From CAYQAJ01 sp964415245 (lineage in GTDB: Bacteria > Planctomycetota > Planctomycetia > Pirellulales > Pirellulaceae), in assembly GCA_964415245.1 (NCBI GenBank), contig CAYQAJ010000279.1, positions 1-6,763 of the forward strand: a stretch of 6,763 bases of DNA, read 5' to 3'. Shown here in pieces: positions 1 to 6,035 of this stretch. The position numbers were made by a program, and so were the translations under genes. The notes below the pieces were generated by a model. The model was given only the letters and a program-made list of their open reading frames with translations, was not told where the DNA came from and did no database searches. The first letter of the stretch is position 1. Each line of letters starts with the position of its first letter.

Positions 1-1
1 C

Positions 2-424
2 CAGGCGCTGATCAACGATCCCGAGCTTGTGCTGTTGGATGAGCCCACTTCGGGTCTCGATCCTCTGGGTACGCGCGCGATGAAGGATCTCATTCTGCGG
101 CTGCGCGACGAGGGCAAGACAATCGTCATGTGCAGCCACCTGCTGGCCGACGTACAGGACGTGTGCGACCGCATCGCCATCCTGCACCAGGGCGAGTTGA
201 AGGAGCTGGGCCGCGTCGACGAATTGCTTCGCATGCAGGACGTGACGCAGTTGCGGGCTCGCGGCCTGAGCCGGGAGGCGGTCGACGATTTGCGCGCAGT
301 CGTCGCCAAGCACGGAGGCGAGTTGATGGGAATCGAGAATCCCACCACGACGCTCGAAGAACTGTTCCTGACCATCGTCCAAGACAGCGAGGCGCGGCCC
401 GGTCGTCGCCTGCACGGCGGCTGA
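2..424 (+). CDS. ABC transporter ATP-binding protein, C-terminal part (5' truncated by window edge)
   Basis: This is the C-terminal 140 residues of an ABC-type ATPase. Reading from base 2, the protein begins just before the Walker B strand (LVLLDEP), followed by the D-loop SGLDP. The H-loop histidine is in MCSHLLADVQDVCDRIAIL. The Walker A and signature motifs must lie upstream of the window. The tail has the small extra domain common in ATPases of ABC-2 exporters and ends with the familiar TTTLEELFLTIV segment. The protein would sit on the cytoplasmic face and hydrolyse ATP to drive the permease encoded 40 bases downstream on the same strand. The frame is open from the first bases, so the internal GTG/ATG codons are not the true start. 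The ATPase identity is certain; the substrate cannot be told from this part. Confidence 0.95.
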   Translation, partial: QALINDPELVLLDEPTSGLDPLGTRAMKDLILRLRDEGKTIVMCSHLLADVQDVCDRIAILHQGELKELGRVDELLRMQDVTQLRARGLSREAVDDLRAVVAKHGGELMGIENPTTTLEELFLTIVQDSEARPGRRLHGG

Positions 425-464
425 CGCTTCGCATTCTCACCGGCTTGGGGTATCTCGACGCGCC

Positions 465-2318
465 ATGGTTGTCGAACACGATATACCGAATTACTTGCTC
501 TGGCTGCCGGGGAATCTGCTGATTTTCCTGTTGGTGGCGTGCGCGGTGGGGTTCGTCGGCATTCTGATCGGCTATGTCGCCGCGGCGGTCCGCCATGGCC
601 TGGTGGAAGGGTTTTACGTGACGGCAGGCGTGATCGCCGATTCGGTCACCGACGTGGCGCGTACGTCGCCGGCGCGGATGCTTACCATCGCCCGGCTCAC
701 GATCAAGGAGTCGTTCCGCCGCCGGGTGCTGGTGACCTTTATCGTGTTCGCTGCTTGCATGCTCTTTGCCGGCTGGTTCCTCGACGTCAAGAGCGAGCAC
801 CCCGCCCGCCTCTACCTCAGCTTCGTGCTGATCGCCACCACGTACTCCGTGCTCGCGCTGGCCGTCTTGTTGAGCACGGCCAGTCTGCCCAACGACATCA
901 AGTCCCGCGTCATGTACACCATTGTGACCAAGCCGGTACGTTCGACCGAGATCGTGGCGGGACGGGTGTTGGGCTTTACCGCCGTGGGCACGATGCTGTT
1001 GGTCGGCATGTGCGTGGCCAGTTACGTCTTCGTGGTGACCGGCGTGCATCACACGCACCAAATCGACGCCGAGACTACCGCTTACCTCAACAAGTTGAAG
1101 CAGCCGAGCTCGCAGCAGGAGCGGAAGTTGTTGATCGATGCCAATGTGCCCGACGAAGAGCTTCCCCGCACGTCGACCAACTCGTTCCACGCCCATCGCA
1201 TCCGGGTCGACGACGACGGAAACGTGTATCTCGACTCGGCCCTCGATCACACGCATCGCGTCGAGGAGAAGGGCGAGGGGGACGATCGTACGTACCGCAT
1301 TGGGCGGCCCACCGGTTCGCTCCAAGCGCGGTTGCCGCACTACGGCAAGCTCTCGTTTCTCGATCGGGCGGGACGCCCCACGAACAAGGGAATCAACGTC
1401 GGCAACGAGTGGACCTACCGCACGTATCTCGAGGGCGGATCCCTCGCCGGCGCCGTCTGGTCCTTCGACGGCGTGACGGAATCAAAATACCCTGACGGGC
1501 TTCCCTTGGAGCTGACGCTCAGCGTGTTTCGAACCTATAAAGGGGACATCGAGAAGGGAGTGTTGGGCACGATTGTGGTCCGCAATCCCAATCCCGACAA
1601 AGCGGCGCAAAGCGCCCCCATTCCCTTCGCGGCGCAGGAATTCACGGTCCAGAAGCTTTTGGTCCAGCGCCGGCTCCAGGTCACCGGACGCGATGGCCGC
1701 CTGGAAGATGTCGATCTGTTTGAAAAACTTGTCGATGACGGGCGCGTCGAGGTCATCATCCAATGCGCCGATCGCAATCAGTACTTTGGAATGGCGCAGG
1801 CGGATGTCTACCTTAGCACCGGCAGCGGCTCCTTCACGTGGAACTTCGTGAAAGGCTACATCGGCATCTGGCTGCAAATGTTCATGGTAATGTGCTTCGG
1901 CGTCGTGGTCAGCACCTTTCTCAGCCATGGCGTGGCCCTCTTGGCCAATTTCCTGATTCTGGTCATCGGCTTTTTGAGAACCTTCATCGTGGATATGGCC
2001 TTGGGAATGATCCAGGGCGGCGGCTTCGTTGAGTCGGGCATCCGCCTGTTCACGCAACAACGAGCGGGGGTAGAGTTCGAAAAGAACGTCGCCTCCAACG
2101 TCATTTACGGCTTCGATTGGGTGGTGGCCAACGCGCTGTACGTCGTTTCCTGGCTTTTGCCCGATTTCACTGCGTTCGATAACTCGGCGTACGTGGCTTC
2201 CGGGTACAACATCAGCCCGCACCTGCTGGCTGCCCAGTCGACGGTCGCCGTGGGTTTCTTTCTGGTGCTGGCGGTAGCCGGTTACTTCCTGCTCAAAACT
2301 CGCGAGATTGCGGCATGA
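465..2318 (+). CDS. ABC-2 type transporter permease with large extracytoplasmic insert
   Basis: This 617-residue membrane protein is the likely partner of the ATPase just upstream. Hydrophobic segments lie near residues 17-40, 88-107, 117-138 and 165-192, then at about 461-486, 489-512, 550-566 and 589-611. The ABC-2 signature region is clear: ARLTIKESFRRR leads into the second segment, and DIKSRVMYTIVTKPVRSTEI, followed by a GRVLGF step, resembles the coupling region of NatB-type permeases. About 270 mostly hydrophilic residues (193-460) separate the two membrane halves and should face the periplasm. Within it are HHTH (195-198), HAHRI (242-246) and HTHRV (262-266). The C-terminus LLKTREIA is typical of the family as I know it in planctomycetes. 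The first 70 residues add a membrane segment before the usual family start. ATG 465 has no clear Shine-Dalgarno. The stop overlaps the next gene by 4 bases. The substrate is unknown. Confidence 0.92.
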   Translation: MVVEHDIPNYLLWLPGNLLIFLLVACAVGFVGILIGYVAAAVRHGLVEGFYVTAGVIADSVTDVARTSPARMLTIARLTIKESFRRRVLVTFIVFAACMLFAGWFLDVKSEHPARLYLSFVLIATTYSVLALAVLLSTASLPNDIKSRVMYTIVTKPVRSTEIVAGRVLGFTAVGTMLLVGMCVASYVFVVTGVHHTHQIDAETTAYLNKLKQPSSQQERKLLIDANVPDEELPRTSTNSFHAHRIRVDDDGNVYLDSALDHTHRVEEKGEGDDRTYRIGRPTGSLQARLPHYGKLSFLDRAGRPTNKGINVGNEWTYRTYLEGGSLAGAVWSFDGVTESKYPDGLPLELTLSVFRTYKGDIEKGVLGTIVVRNPNPDKAAQSAPIPFAAQEFTVQKLLVQRRLQVTGRDGRLEDVDLFEKLVDDGRVEVIIQCADRNQYFGMAQADVYLSTGSGSFTWNFVKGYIGIWLQMFMVMCFGVVVSTFLSHGVALLANFLILVIGFLRTFIVDMALGMIQGGGFVESGIRLFTQQRAGVEFEKNVASNVIYGFDWVVANALYVVSWLLPDFTAFDNSAYVASGYNISPHLLAAQSTVAVGFFLVLAVAGYFLLKTREIAA

Positions 2319-4066
2319 ACCTCAACGCCTCTTTCGTGCGCAAAGTGGTCTACCTGGGGCTGATCGCCTTGCTCTTAATCCCTCTCTTCTGGCTCGGTAT
2401 GCCGTCCGTTCAGCAGGGAACCGGCGCCAGCGCCGGCGGCGGCCGGCTGGCCCAGCTTCGCACCACGCACGAGCTGTCGCAGGCCAACCTGGGCGAGATT
2501 GACCCCGTGAGCGAAGCCATGCGACTGGGCACGTTGGGCATGCAGGGCCCTGCCGCCTGCATCCTCTGGGTCAAGGCCATGGATTACAAGAAGAGAGAAG
2601 ATTGGGACAACCTGTCGGCCACGCTCAATCAAATGATCAAGCTGCAGCCCAACTACATCTCCGTGTGGGAGTTCCAGTCGCACAACATCTCGTACAACGT
2701 GTCGGTCGAATTCGACGACTACCGCGCCCGTTATCACTGGGTCAAGAAGGGCATCGACTTTCTCATGACCGGCACCTATTACAATCGCGACGAGCCGCGA
2801 TTGATGCAGGATATCGGCTGGTTCCTGGGGCAGAAGATCGGCCGCTCGGACGAAAGGGTACAGTTTCGCCGGTTGTTCCGCAAAGACACCGACCTGCACG
2901 AACTGCTCGGCCGGCACGTCGACATCCAGCGGGCCATCAGCCCCACCACCGGCGAACCCGACAACTGGCGCGCGGGATGGCTTTGGTACCTCAAGGCGCA
3001 GGTACTGGTCGACGTGGGCCGGCCGCTACGGGGCAAGTCGCCGCTGATCTTCCACTCCGAGCCGTCCATGTGCCTAATCGATTACGCCACGGCCCTCGAG
3101 GTGGATTTTCCCCCCGACGAAATCGCCCAGCGCGCCTGGGAAGAAGCCGGCAAATCGTTGCACGATTACGGCATCCGTCCCGTGAAGACCTCGTACGACT
3201 ACTCCATCACGTTGCTAGGGCTGGAAGACGCCCGCAACGAGGCCGAATCGCTTAGCCAACAGCTCGACACAATTGTGCCTGGTGGCCGTGAGGCAGTGAT
3301 CGAGGATAAGCGCCGTGGTTTATCGCCGCAGGAGAGATTGGCCCTCGACACGCCCAAGGACAAGCTCACGCACGACCAATACCCCCAGTTATGGGAGGCC
3401 CAGGCGAAAACGCGAGTAAGCTTTTCGGAGATCGCCGATAAAGCGCCGGCCGACGTTCGGGCTCGTGCCCGCCGCCTGGCAGCCGACGCGACCCTCGCAG
3501 ATCATCGGGCGATGCTCATCGCGCGATACCGACATGTGGTCAACTTCGACTATTGGCAGGTGCGCTGTGAAGCTGAGTCGACGAGCGAAGCGATCACCGC
3601 TCGTCGCAACATTTATGAAGCCAACCAGCTTTCCAATCAAGGGAGGCTCGTCGGCTACACGGAGCGCAAGGAAGGACCCGAGGGCGATGTGGAGATCTGG
3701 CACGACGGCGCCAAGGAGAAGTTCGAGGCTGCCTGGGACGACTGGGACCGAATCATGACCCGTTTCCCCGCGCTGCAAGATAGCATGACCGGCGAAGACC
3801 TGATCGCATCGATCGAGCAGTACCGCTCGATTCTCGAAAAGATCGACCAGCCGTTCCCCGAGGACTTCAAGCTGAAGTACCTCGTCGATCTGTACGAAGC
3901 CAAGAAGCCCAAACCGCCCCCGGGCGCTGACCCGAGAAGCCGGCCAGATATGCCGTTGCGGCCCGGTACAACTGGCGAGTCGCAACCGCCCGATGCACAG
4001 CCTCCCGATTCGACCGGCGAGTCGCAACCGCTCGGCTCGGCGGATACGCAGCCGCCCAGTCCGTGA
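2315..4066 (+). CDS. Membrane-anchored helical (TPR-like) protein of unknown function, coupled to ABC permease
   Basis: I do not recognise a named function for this 583-residue protein. It has a positively charged start and a single hydrophobic segment at about residues 11-29 with no clear signal peptidase site, so it is probably anchored in the inner membrane with the bulk outside the cytoplasm. Residues 65-185 are helix-rich and look like TPR repeats: LGTLGMQGPAACILWVKAMD, then a stretch with LNQMIKLQPNYISVWEFQSH, then GIDFLMTGTYYNRDEPRLMQ. This is the pattern of hairpins carrying a 'units-at-work, place, time' count. Residues 260-520 are charged and mostly helical. The tail from about 530 is Pro/Ser/Gln-rich and holds TGESQP twice. 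The start codon lies within the permease stop (ATGA), so translation is probably coupled and the two proteins made in similar amounts. An accessory role in the ABC complex is inferred from this linkage only. Confidence 0.85.
   Translation: MNLNASFVRKVVYLGLIALLLIPLFWLGMPSVQQGTGASAGGGRLAQLRTTHELSQANLGEIDPVSEAMRLGTLGMQGPAACILWVKAMDYKKREDWDNLSATLNQMIKLQPNYISVWEFQSHNISYNVSVEFDDYRARYHWVKKGIDFLMTGTYYNRDEPRLMQDIGWFLGQKIGRSDERVQFRRLFRKDTDLHELLGRHVDIQRAISPTTGEPDNWRAGWLWYLKAQVLVDVGRPLRGKSPLIFHSEPSMCLIDYATALEVDFPPDEIAQRAWEEAGKSLHDYGIRPVKTSYDYSITLLGLEDARNEAESLSQQLDTIVPGGREAVIEDKRRGLSPQERLALDTPKDKLTHDQYPQLWEAQAKTRVSFSEIADKAPADVRARARRLAADATLADHRAMLIARYRHVVNFDYWQVRCEAESTSEAITARRNIYEANQLSNQGRLVGYTERKEGPEGDVEIWHDGAKEKFEAAWDDWDRIMTRFPALQDSMTGEDLIASIEQYRSILEKIDQPFPEDFKLKYLVDLYEAKKPKPPPGADPRSRPDMPLRPGTTGESQPPDAQPPDSTGESQPLGSADTQPPSP
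3971..4031 (+). repeat. Direct repeat of 19 bases encoding TGESQP in the protein tail
   Basis: Bases 3971-3989 and 4013-4031 match at 18 of 19 positions, with a t/c difference at the third base. The offset is 42 bases (14 codons), so the frame is kept and both copies encode TGESQP (residues 553-558 and 567-572). It lies in the disordered Pro-rich C-terminal tail and looks like a small in-frame duplication. Confidence 0.8.
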
Positions 4067-4195
4067 CCGCCGACTTCGAAATAGAGGCCTCGATCGCAAG
4101 TACGGACATTACGCCCTCGTGCGCAGCCGAACCGCAGACACGACCTAGCGGCGAATTTTCGCGTCGCGCCATCCCCGTCCTGCGTCAGTATTGCC

Positions 4196-5158
4196 ATGGA
4201 CGCACCCCGCCGCATCGCCTCGCTTCTGGCCGGCGCGACCGAGGTGCTTTTTGGCCTGGGCCTGGGCAGCCGCGTTGTGGCCGTGAGCCACGAGTGCGAT
4301 TGGCCTCCCGAGGTGGCGCATCTTCCCCGCGTCACGTGGTCGCGCGTCGATGGCGAGCAGCCCAGCGGCGCCATCGACGAGCAGGTCCGCGCTTCGTACT
4401 CCTCCGGCGATTCCCTTTACGAAATCGACGGCCCGGCGCTGGCTCGCCTGGCGCCGGAGTTGATCGTCACGCAGGCCCAGTGCGACGTCTGCGCCGTCCG
4501 CTACGAAGACGTGGTTCGCCTCGTCGCGAACGAGCCATCGCTTGCCGCAGCTCGCGTCGTGGCGCTCAACCCGGCCACGCTCGACGACATTCTCGCCGAC
4601 GTCGAGCGCGTCGGCCGTGCGGCCGGAGCAGTCGATTCCGCGAATCGCTACGTTGCGGAGCTGCGTCAGCGTATCGCCCACATTGCCGATGCGACCGCGC
4701 CGATCAACGAAGACGACCGGCCGCGAGTCGCCGTCATCGAGTGGATCGAGCCGCTGATGCTGGCGTCGAACTGGACTCCCGGGCTGATCGACCTGGCCGG
4801 AGGACGCCACGGCCTCGTGCAGCACGGCATGCACAGCACCTGCACCAGCCCGGCCGATCTGGTCGCGTTCGACCCGCAGGTGCTCGTCGTTTCGCCGTGC
4901 GGTTTCGATCTGCCCCGCACGCTGCGCGAGACGCCGGCTCTGACGCGACTGCCCGGCTGGGATCGCATCTCGGCGGTCAAGAGCGGTCGCCTTTACGCGG
5001 TCGACGGCAACGCCCTGTTCAACCGCAGCGGGCCGCGGATGGTCGAGACGCTGGAACTGCTAACCCACCTCATCCACCCGGATCGCTGCGAGCCGCCTGC
5101 TTCGCTGTGTTCGCAGCCCGCCATGTGGCAGCGTCTCAGCTTTTCCGCATCGCGCTGA
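4196..5158 (+). CDS. BtuF/TroA-like cobalamin-binding protein, no signal peptide
   Basis: This 320-residue protein has the two-lobed periplasmic-binding fold of the BtuF/TroA (helical backbone) class. The opening RIASLLAGATEVLFGLGLGS followed by VVAVSHECDWP is the classic first strand-helix of the family. EIDGPALARLAPELIVTQAQ with CDVCAV (96-101) is the signature of the subgroup usually annotated as cobalamin-binding protein. VAVIEWIEPLMLASNW (169-184 area) and the HSTCTSPADLVAFDPQVLVV stretch are the C-lobe counterparts, and CGFDLPRT and FNRSGPRMVETLE close the fold. BtuF normally delivers vitamin B12 to BtuCD in the periplasm, but this protein begins directly at the fold with no leader, so it may work in the cytoplasm. 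No BtuC/BtuD gene adjoins it. The 129-base gap before it holds no clear Shine-Dalgarno, and I saw no cobalamin riboswitch box. The ligand is inferred from family only. Confidence 0.88.
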   Translation: MDAPRRIASLLAGATEVLFGLGLGSRVVAVSHECDWPPEVAHLPRVTWSRVDGEQPSGAIDEQVRASYSSGDSLYEIDGPALARLAPELIVTQAQCDVCAVRYEDVVRLVANEPSLAAARVVALNPATLDDILADVERVGRAAGAVDSANRYVAELRQRIAHIADATAPINEDDRPRVAVIEWIEPLMLASNWTPGLIDLAGGRHGLVQHGMHSTCTSPADLVAFDPQVLVVSPCGFDLPRTLRETPALTRLPGWDRISAVKSGRLYAVDGNALFNRSGPRMVETLELLTHLIHPDRCEPPASLCSQPAMWQRLSFSASR

Positions 5159-5165
5159 CCTCGTT

Positions 5166-5191
5166 GTGGCAGGGTCTCCCGACCATGCCAC
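5166..5191 (+). terminator. Imperfect hairpin just after the BtuF-like gene, possible terminator
   Basis: The outer arms GTGGCA (5166-5171) and TGCCAC (5186-5191) pair perfectly. After one G-A mismatch, GGTC (5173-5176) pairs with GACC (5181-5184) around a TCCC loop, giving 10 base pairs. It begins 8 bases after the stop codon. No T-run follows, so it is either a factor-dependent terminator or a 3'-end stabilising stem rather than a canonical intrinsic terminator. Confidence 0.45.
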
Positions 5192-5296
5192 GGCCCTGAC
5201 ACGACGACGCGGCGAAGATTCGGCTTAGACTATTGGCCCTACGAGCACCAACAGCAGATATTCTACCGTTAAGAGGGCATCAGCGGATCACGGAAT

Positions 5297-5327
5297 GCTG
5301 ACAGCCGATAGCTGAGAGCTGACAGCT
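5297..5327. repeat. Tandem heptamer repeat, about 4.4 copies of GCTGANA
   Basis: The stretch splits into consecutive 7-base units gctgaca, gccgata, gctgaga, gctgaca and a final gct. It lies between two convergent genes, 29 bases beyond the pseudopilin stop. It is not in any coding frame I accept. The rest of the 197-base gap (5159-5355) holds only the hairpin described separately. Confidence 0.75.
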
Positions 5328-5355
5328 TTCCCGCGACAGCGGACAAAAACCACGG

Positions 5356-5721
5356 TCACGGCAGCGCGATGGTTGCCCGGTGCGTGACCGGATCGATTCC
5401 GTACGTTGCTCCGGCAATCACCGGCTGCGGAACGCCGTCGGGGAGATAGGTGGGTACCAGCTCGGCGAGCGTCGTGGGCCAGGTCGTGTTCTCGATCTTG
5501 TATTGCTCGATGGCCGAGTTGAGCGACGATAGCGTGTGGTCGCTCACCTTCTCCTCGGCATACTGCCGGGTCGCGGAAGCCCGCACCATGATGATCGCCG
5601 CGAGCAAACCCAGGATCACCATCACCAGGAGCATCTCGAGAAGCGTGAACGCCCCGCGCCGCCGCGTGCGATAGGGGCGCACGCCTATAAGATGTCCGAC
5701 CTTTCTGCCGTCATGGGTCAT
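5356..5721 (-). CDS. Type II secretion/type IV pilus-like pseudopilin (GspG-like)
   Basis: This 121-residue protein has a class III (prepilin) signal: a basic leader RTRRRGA, then FTLLE (residues 25-29) with the key Glu at +5, then the hydrophobic helix MLLVMVILGLLAAIIMV. Prepilin peptidase would cut after Ala24 and methylate Phe25. Downstream, LNSAIEQYKIENTTWPTTLA and the motif YLPDG are like GspG-type pseudopilins, where a Tyr-Lys-rich helix precedes a Pro-Thr turn. The end YGIDPVTHRATIALP is short, so there is no large C-terminal domain. No other secretion or pilus gene is nearby, making it an orphan. The first ATG (5721) lies within a degenerate heptamer repeat and has no Shine-Dalgarno. 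A GTG at 5682 would leave an 11-residue leader and is a real alternative. The gene converges with the BtuF-like gene. Confidence 0.87.
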   Translation of the reverse strand: MTHDGRKVGHLIGVRPYRTRRRGAFTLLEMLLVMVILGLLAAIIMVRASATRQYAEEKVSDHTLSSLNSAIEQYKIENTTWPTTLAELVPTYLPDGVPQPVIAGATYGIDPVTHRATIALP

Positions 5722-5743
5722 CGGGATTGGGTCATTGTGTCAT
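5708..5743. repeat. Degenerate heptamer repeat across the pseudopilin start
   Basis: On the + strand, the units ccgtcat (5708-5714), gggtcat (5715-5721), cgggatt (5722-5728) and gggtcat (5729-5735) follow one another at 7-base steps. After one extra base comes gtgtcat (5737-5743). On the - strand each reads as an ATGAC-type unit, so several out-of-frame ATGs crowd the apparent start codon of the pseudopilin gene. Confidence 0.65.
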
Positions 5744-5817
5744 TGAGGCGCTGCGATTCGTCTCCAGTACAACTATAGCGTGCCGCCGGCCCGGACCCCG
5801 CTGCTTCCCGCCCCACC

Positions 5818-5860
5818 AAAAACCCGCTGAGTCGTCATAATCGGACCCACCGAGCGGGTT
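5818..5860 (-). terminator. Terminator-like hairpin with T-run on the - strand
   Basis: Read on the - strand, AACCCGCT (5860-5853) pairs perfectly with AGCGGGTT (5828-5821). Inside it, GGGTC (5848-5844) pairs with GACTC (5833-5829) with one G-T wobble, leaving a 4-base bulge on one side and a 10-base loop. The 3' arm runs into five T's (5822-5818). The same fold is weaker on the + strand, where the wobble becomes A-C. No gene on the - strand ends here in the window, so it could be a leader attenuator of the pseudopilin or end an antisense transcript. Confidence 0.35.
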
Positions 5861-5951
5861 ACTCCAATACAACGGCCGGGGCGCCCCTATCGTCGCCGTG
5901 GGGACTTCCCGCGCGACGCGTGCCGCGTTCCGAGAAAGGGTGAGAAAACGA

Positions 5952-5980
5952 TTGACACTCGTCGGCGAAAGTCCCAAGAT
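5952..5980 (+). promoter_or_regulatory. Sigma70-like promoter of the secreted-protein gene
   Basis: A perfect TTGACA (5952-5957) is followed by a 17-base spacer and CAAGAT (5975-5980), which keeps the A2, A5 and T6 of the -10 consensus. Transcription would start near 5987, giving a leader of about 50 bases. That leader can form a small stem (GAAC 5989-5992 with GTTC 6011-6014, and GGGC 5996-5999 with GCCC 6007-6010) just before the Shine-Dalgarno. Confidence 0.5.
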
Positions 5981-6023
5981 AACGGCGGGAACAGGGGGCC
6001 TTTTCTGCCCGTTCTGGGTTGAG

Positions 6024-6030
6024 AGGAGGT
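6024..6030 (+). promoter_or_regulatory. Shine-Dalgarno site that sets the GTG start at 6036
   Basis: AGGAGGT, in the context gagaggaggt (6021-6030), is the only near-perfect ribosome binding site in the window. Five bases separate it from GTG 6036, and the frame that follows begins with a textbook signal peptide. This fixes the start despite the absence of ATG. Confidence 0.85.
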
Positions 6031-6035
6031 GTCTC

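Larger units (their letters stand above)
5722..6035. other. 314-base divergent intergenic region
   Basis: This gap separates the - strand pseudopilin from the + strand secreted protein and should hold both promoters. It contains the outer part of the heptamer repeat, a terminator-like hairpin on the - strand (5818-5860), a 10-base palindrome GGGGCGCCCC (5878-5887), a small hairpin candidate with arms CGTCGC (5891-5896) and GCGACG (5913-5918), and a sigma70-like promoter and Shine-Dalgarno for the rightward gene. For the pseudopilin I found only a lone TATAGT (5775-5770 on the - strand) with no good -35 partner. No convincing gene lies here. Confidence 0.7.

Noticed and set aside
126..1340. 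404-codon open frame on the - strand
   Set aside because: It lies opposite the ATPase and permease, is rich in Arg/His/Gly/Asp as expected for the antisense of GC-rich coding DNA, and has no domain or start signal.
1482..2222. 246-codon - strand frame inside the permease gene
   Set aside because: It is antisense to the conserved membrane segments of the permease; its composition is that of a shadow frame.
4067..4195. Possible cobalamin riboswitch before the BtuF-like gene
   Set aside because: The gap is only 129 bases and I see no B12-box-like segment, so the space and sequence do not support it.
4063..5199. 378-codon + strand frame overlapping the BtuF-like gene
   Set aside because: It is Arg/Ala-rich, lacks any domain, and is fully overlapped by a gene with a clear family match.
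5770..5775. - strand TATAGT as the pseudopilin promoter -10
   Set aside because: No acceptable -35 hexamer lies 16-18 bases upstream, so it is too weak to list as a promoter.
5878..5887. Palindrome GGGGCGCCCC as an operator
   Set aside because: It is a short GC-only palindrome in GC-rich DNA, away from the promoter elements, and not repeated in the window.
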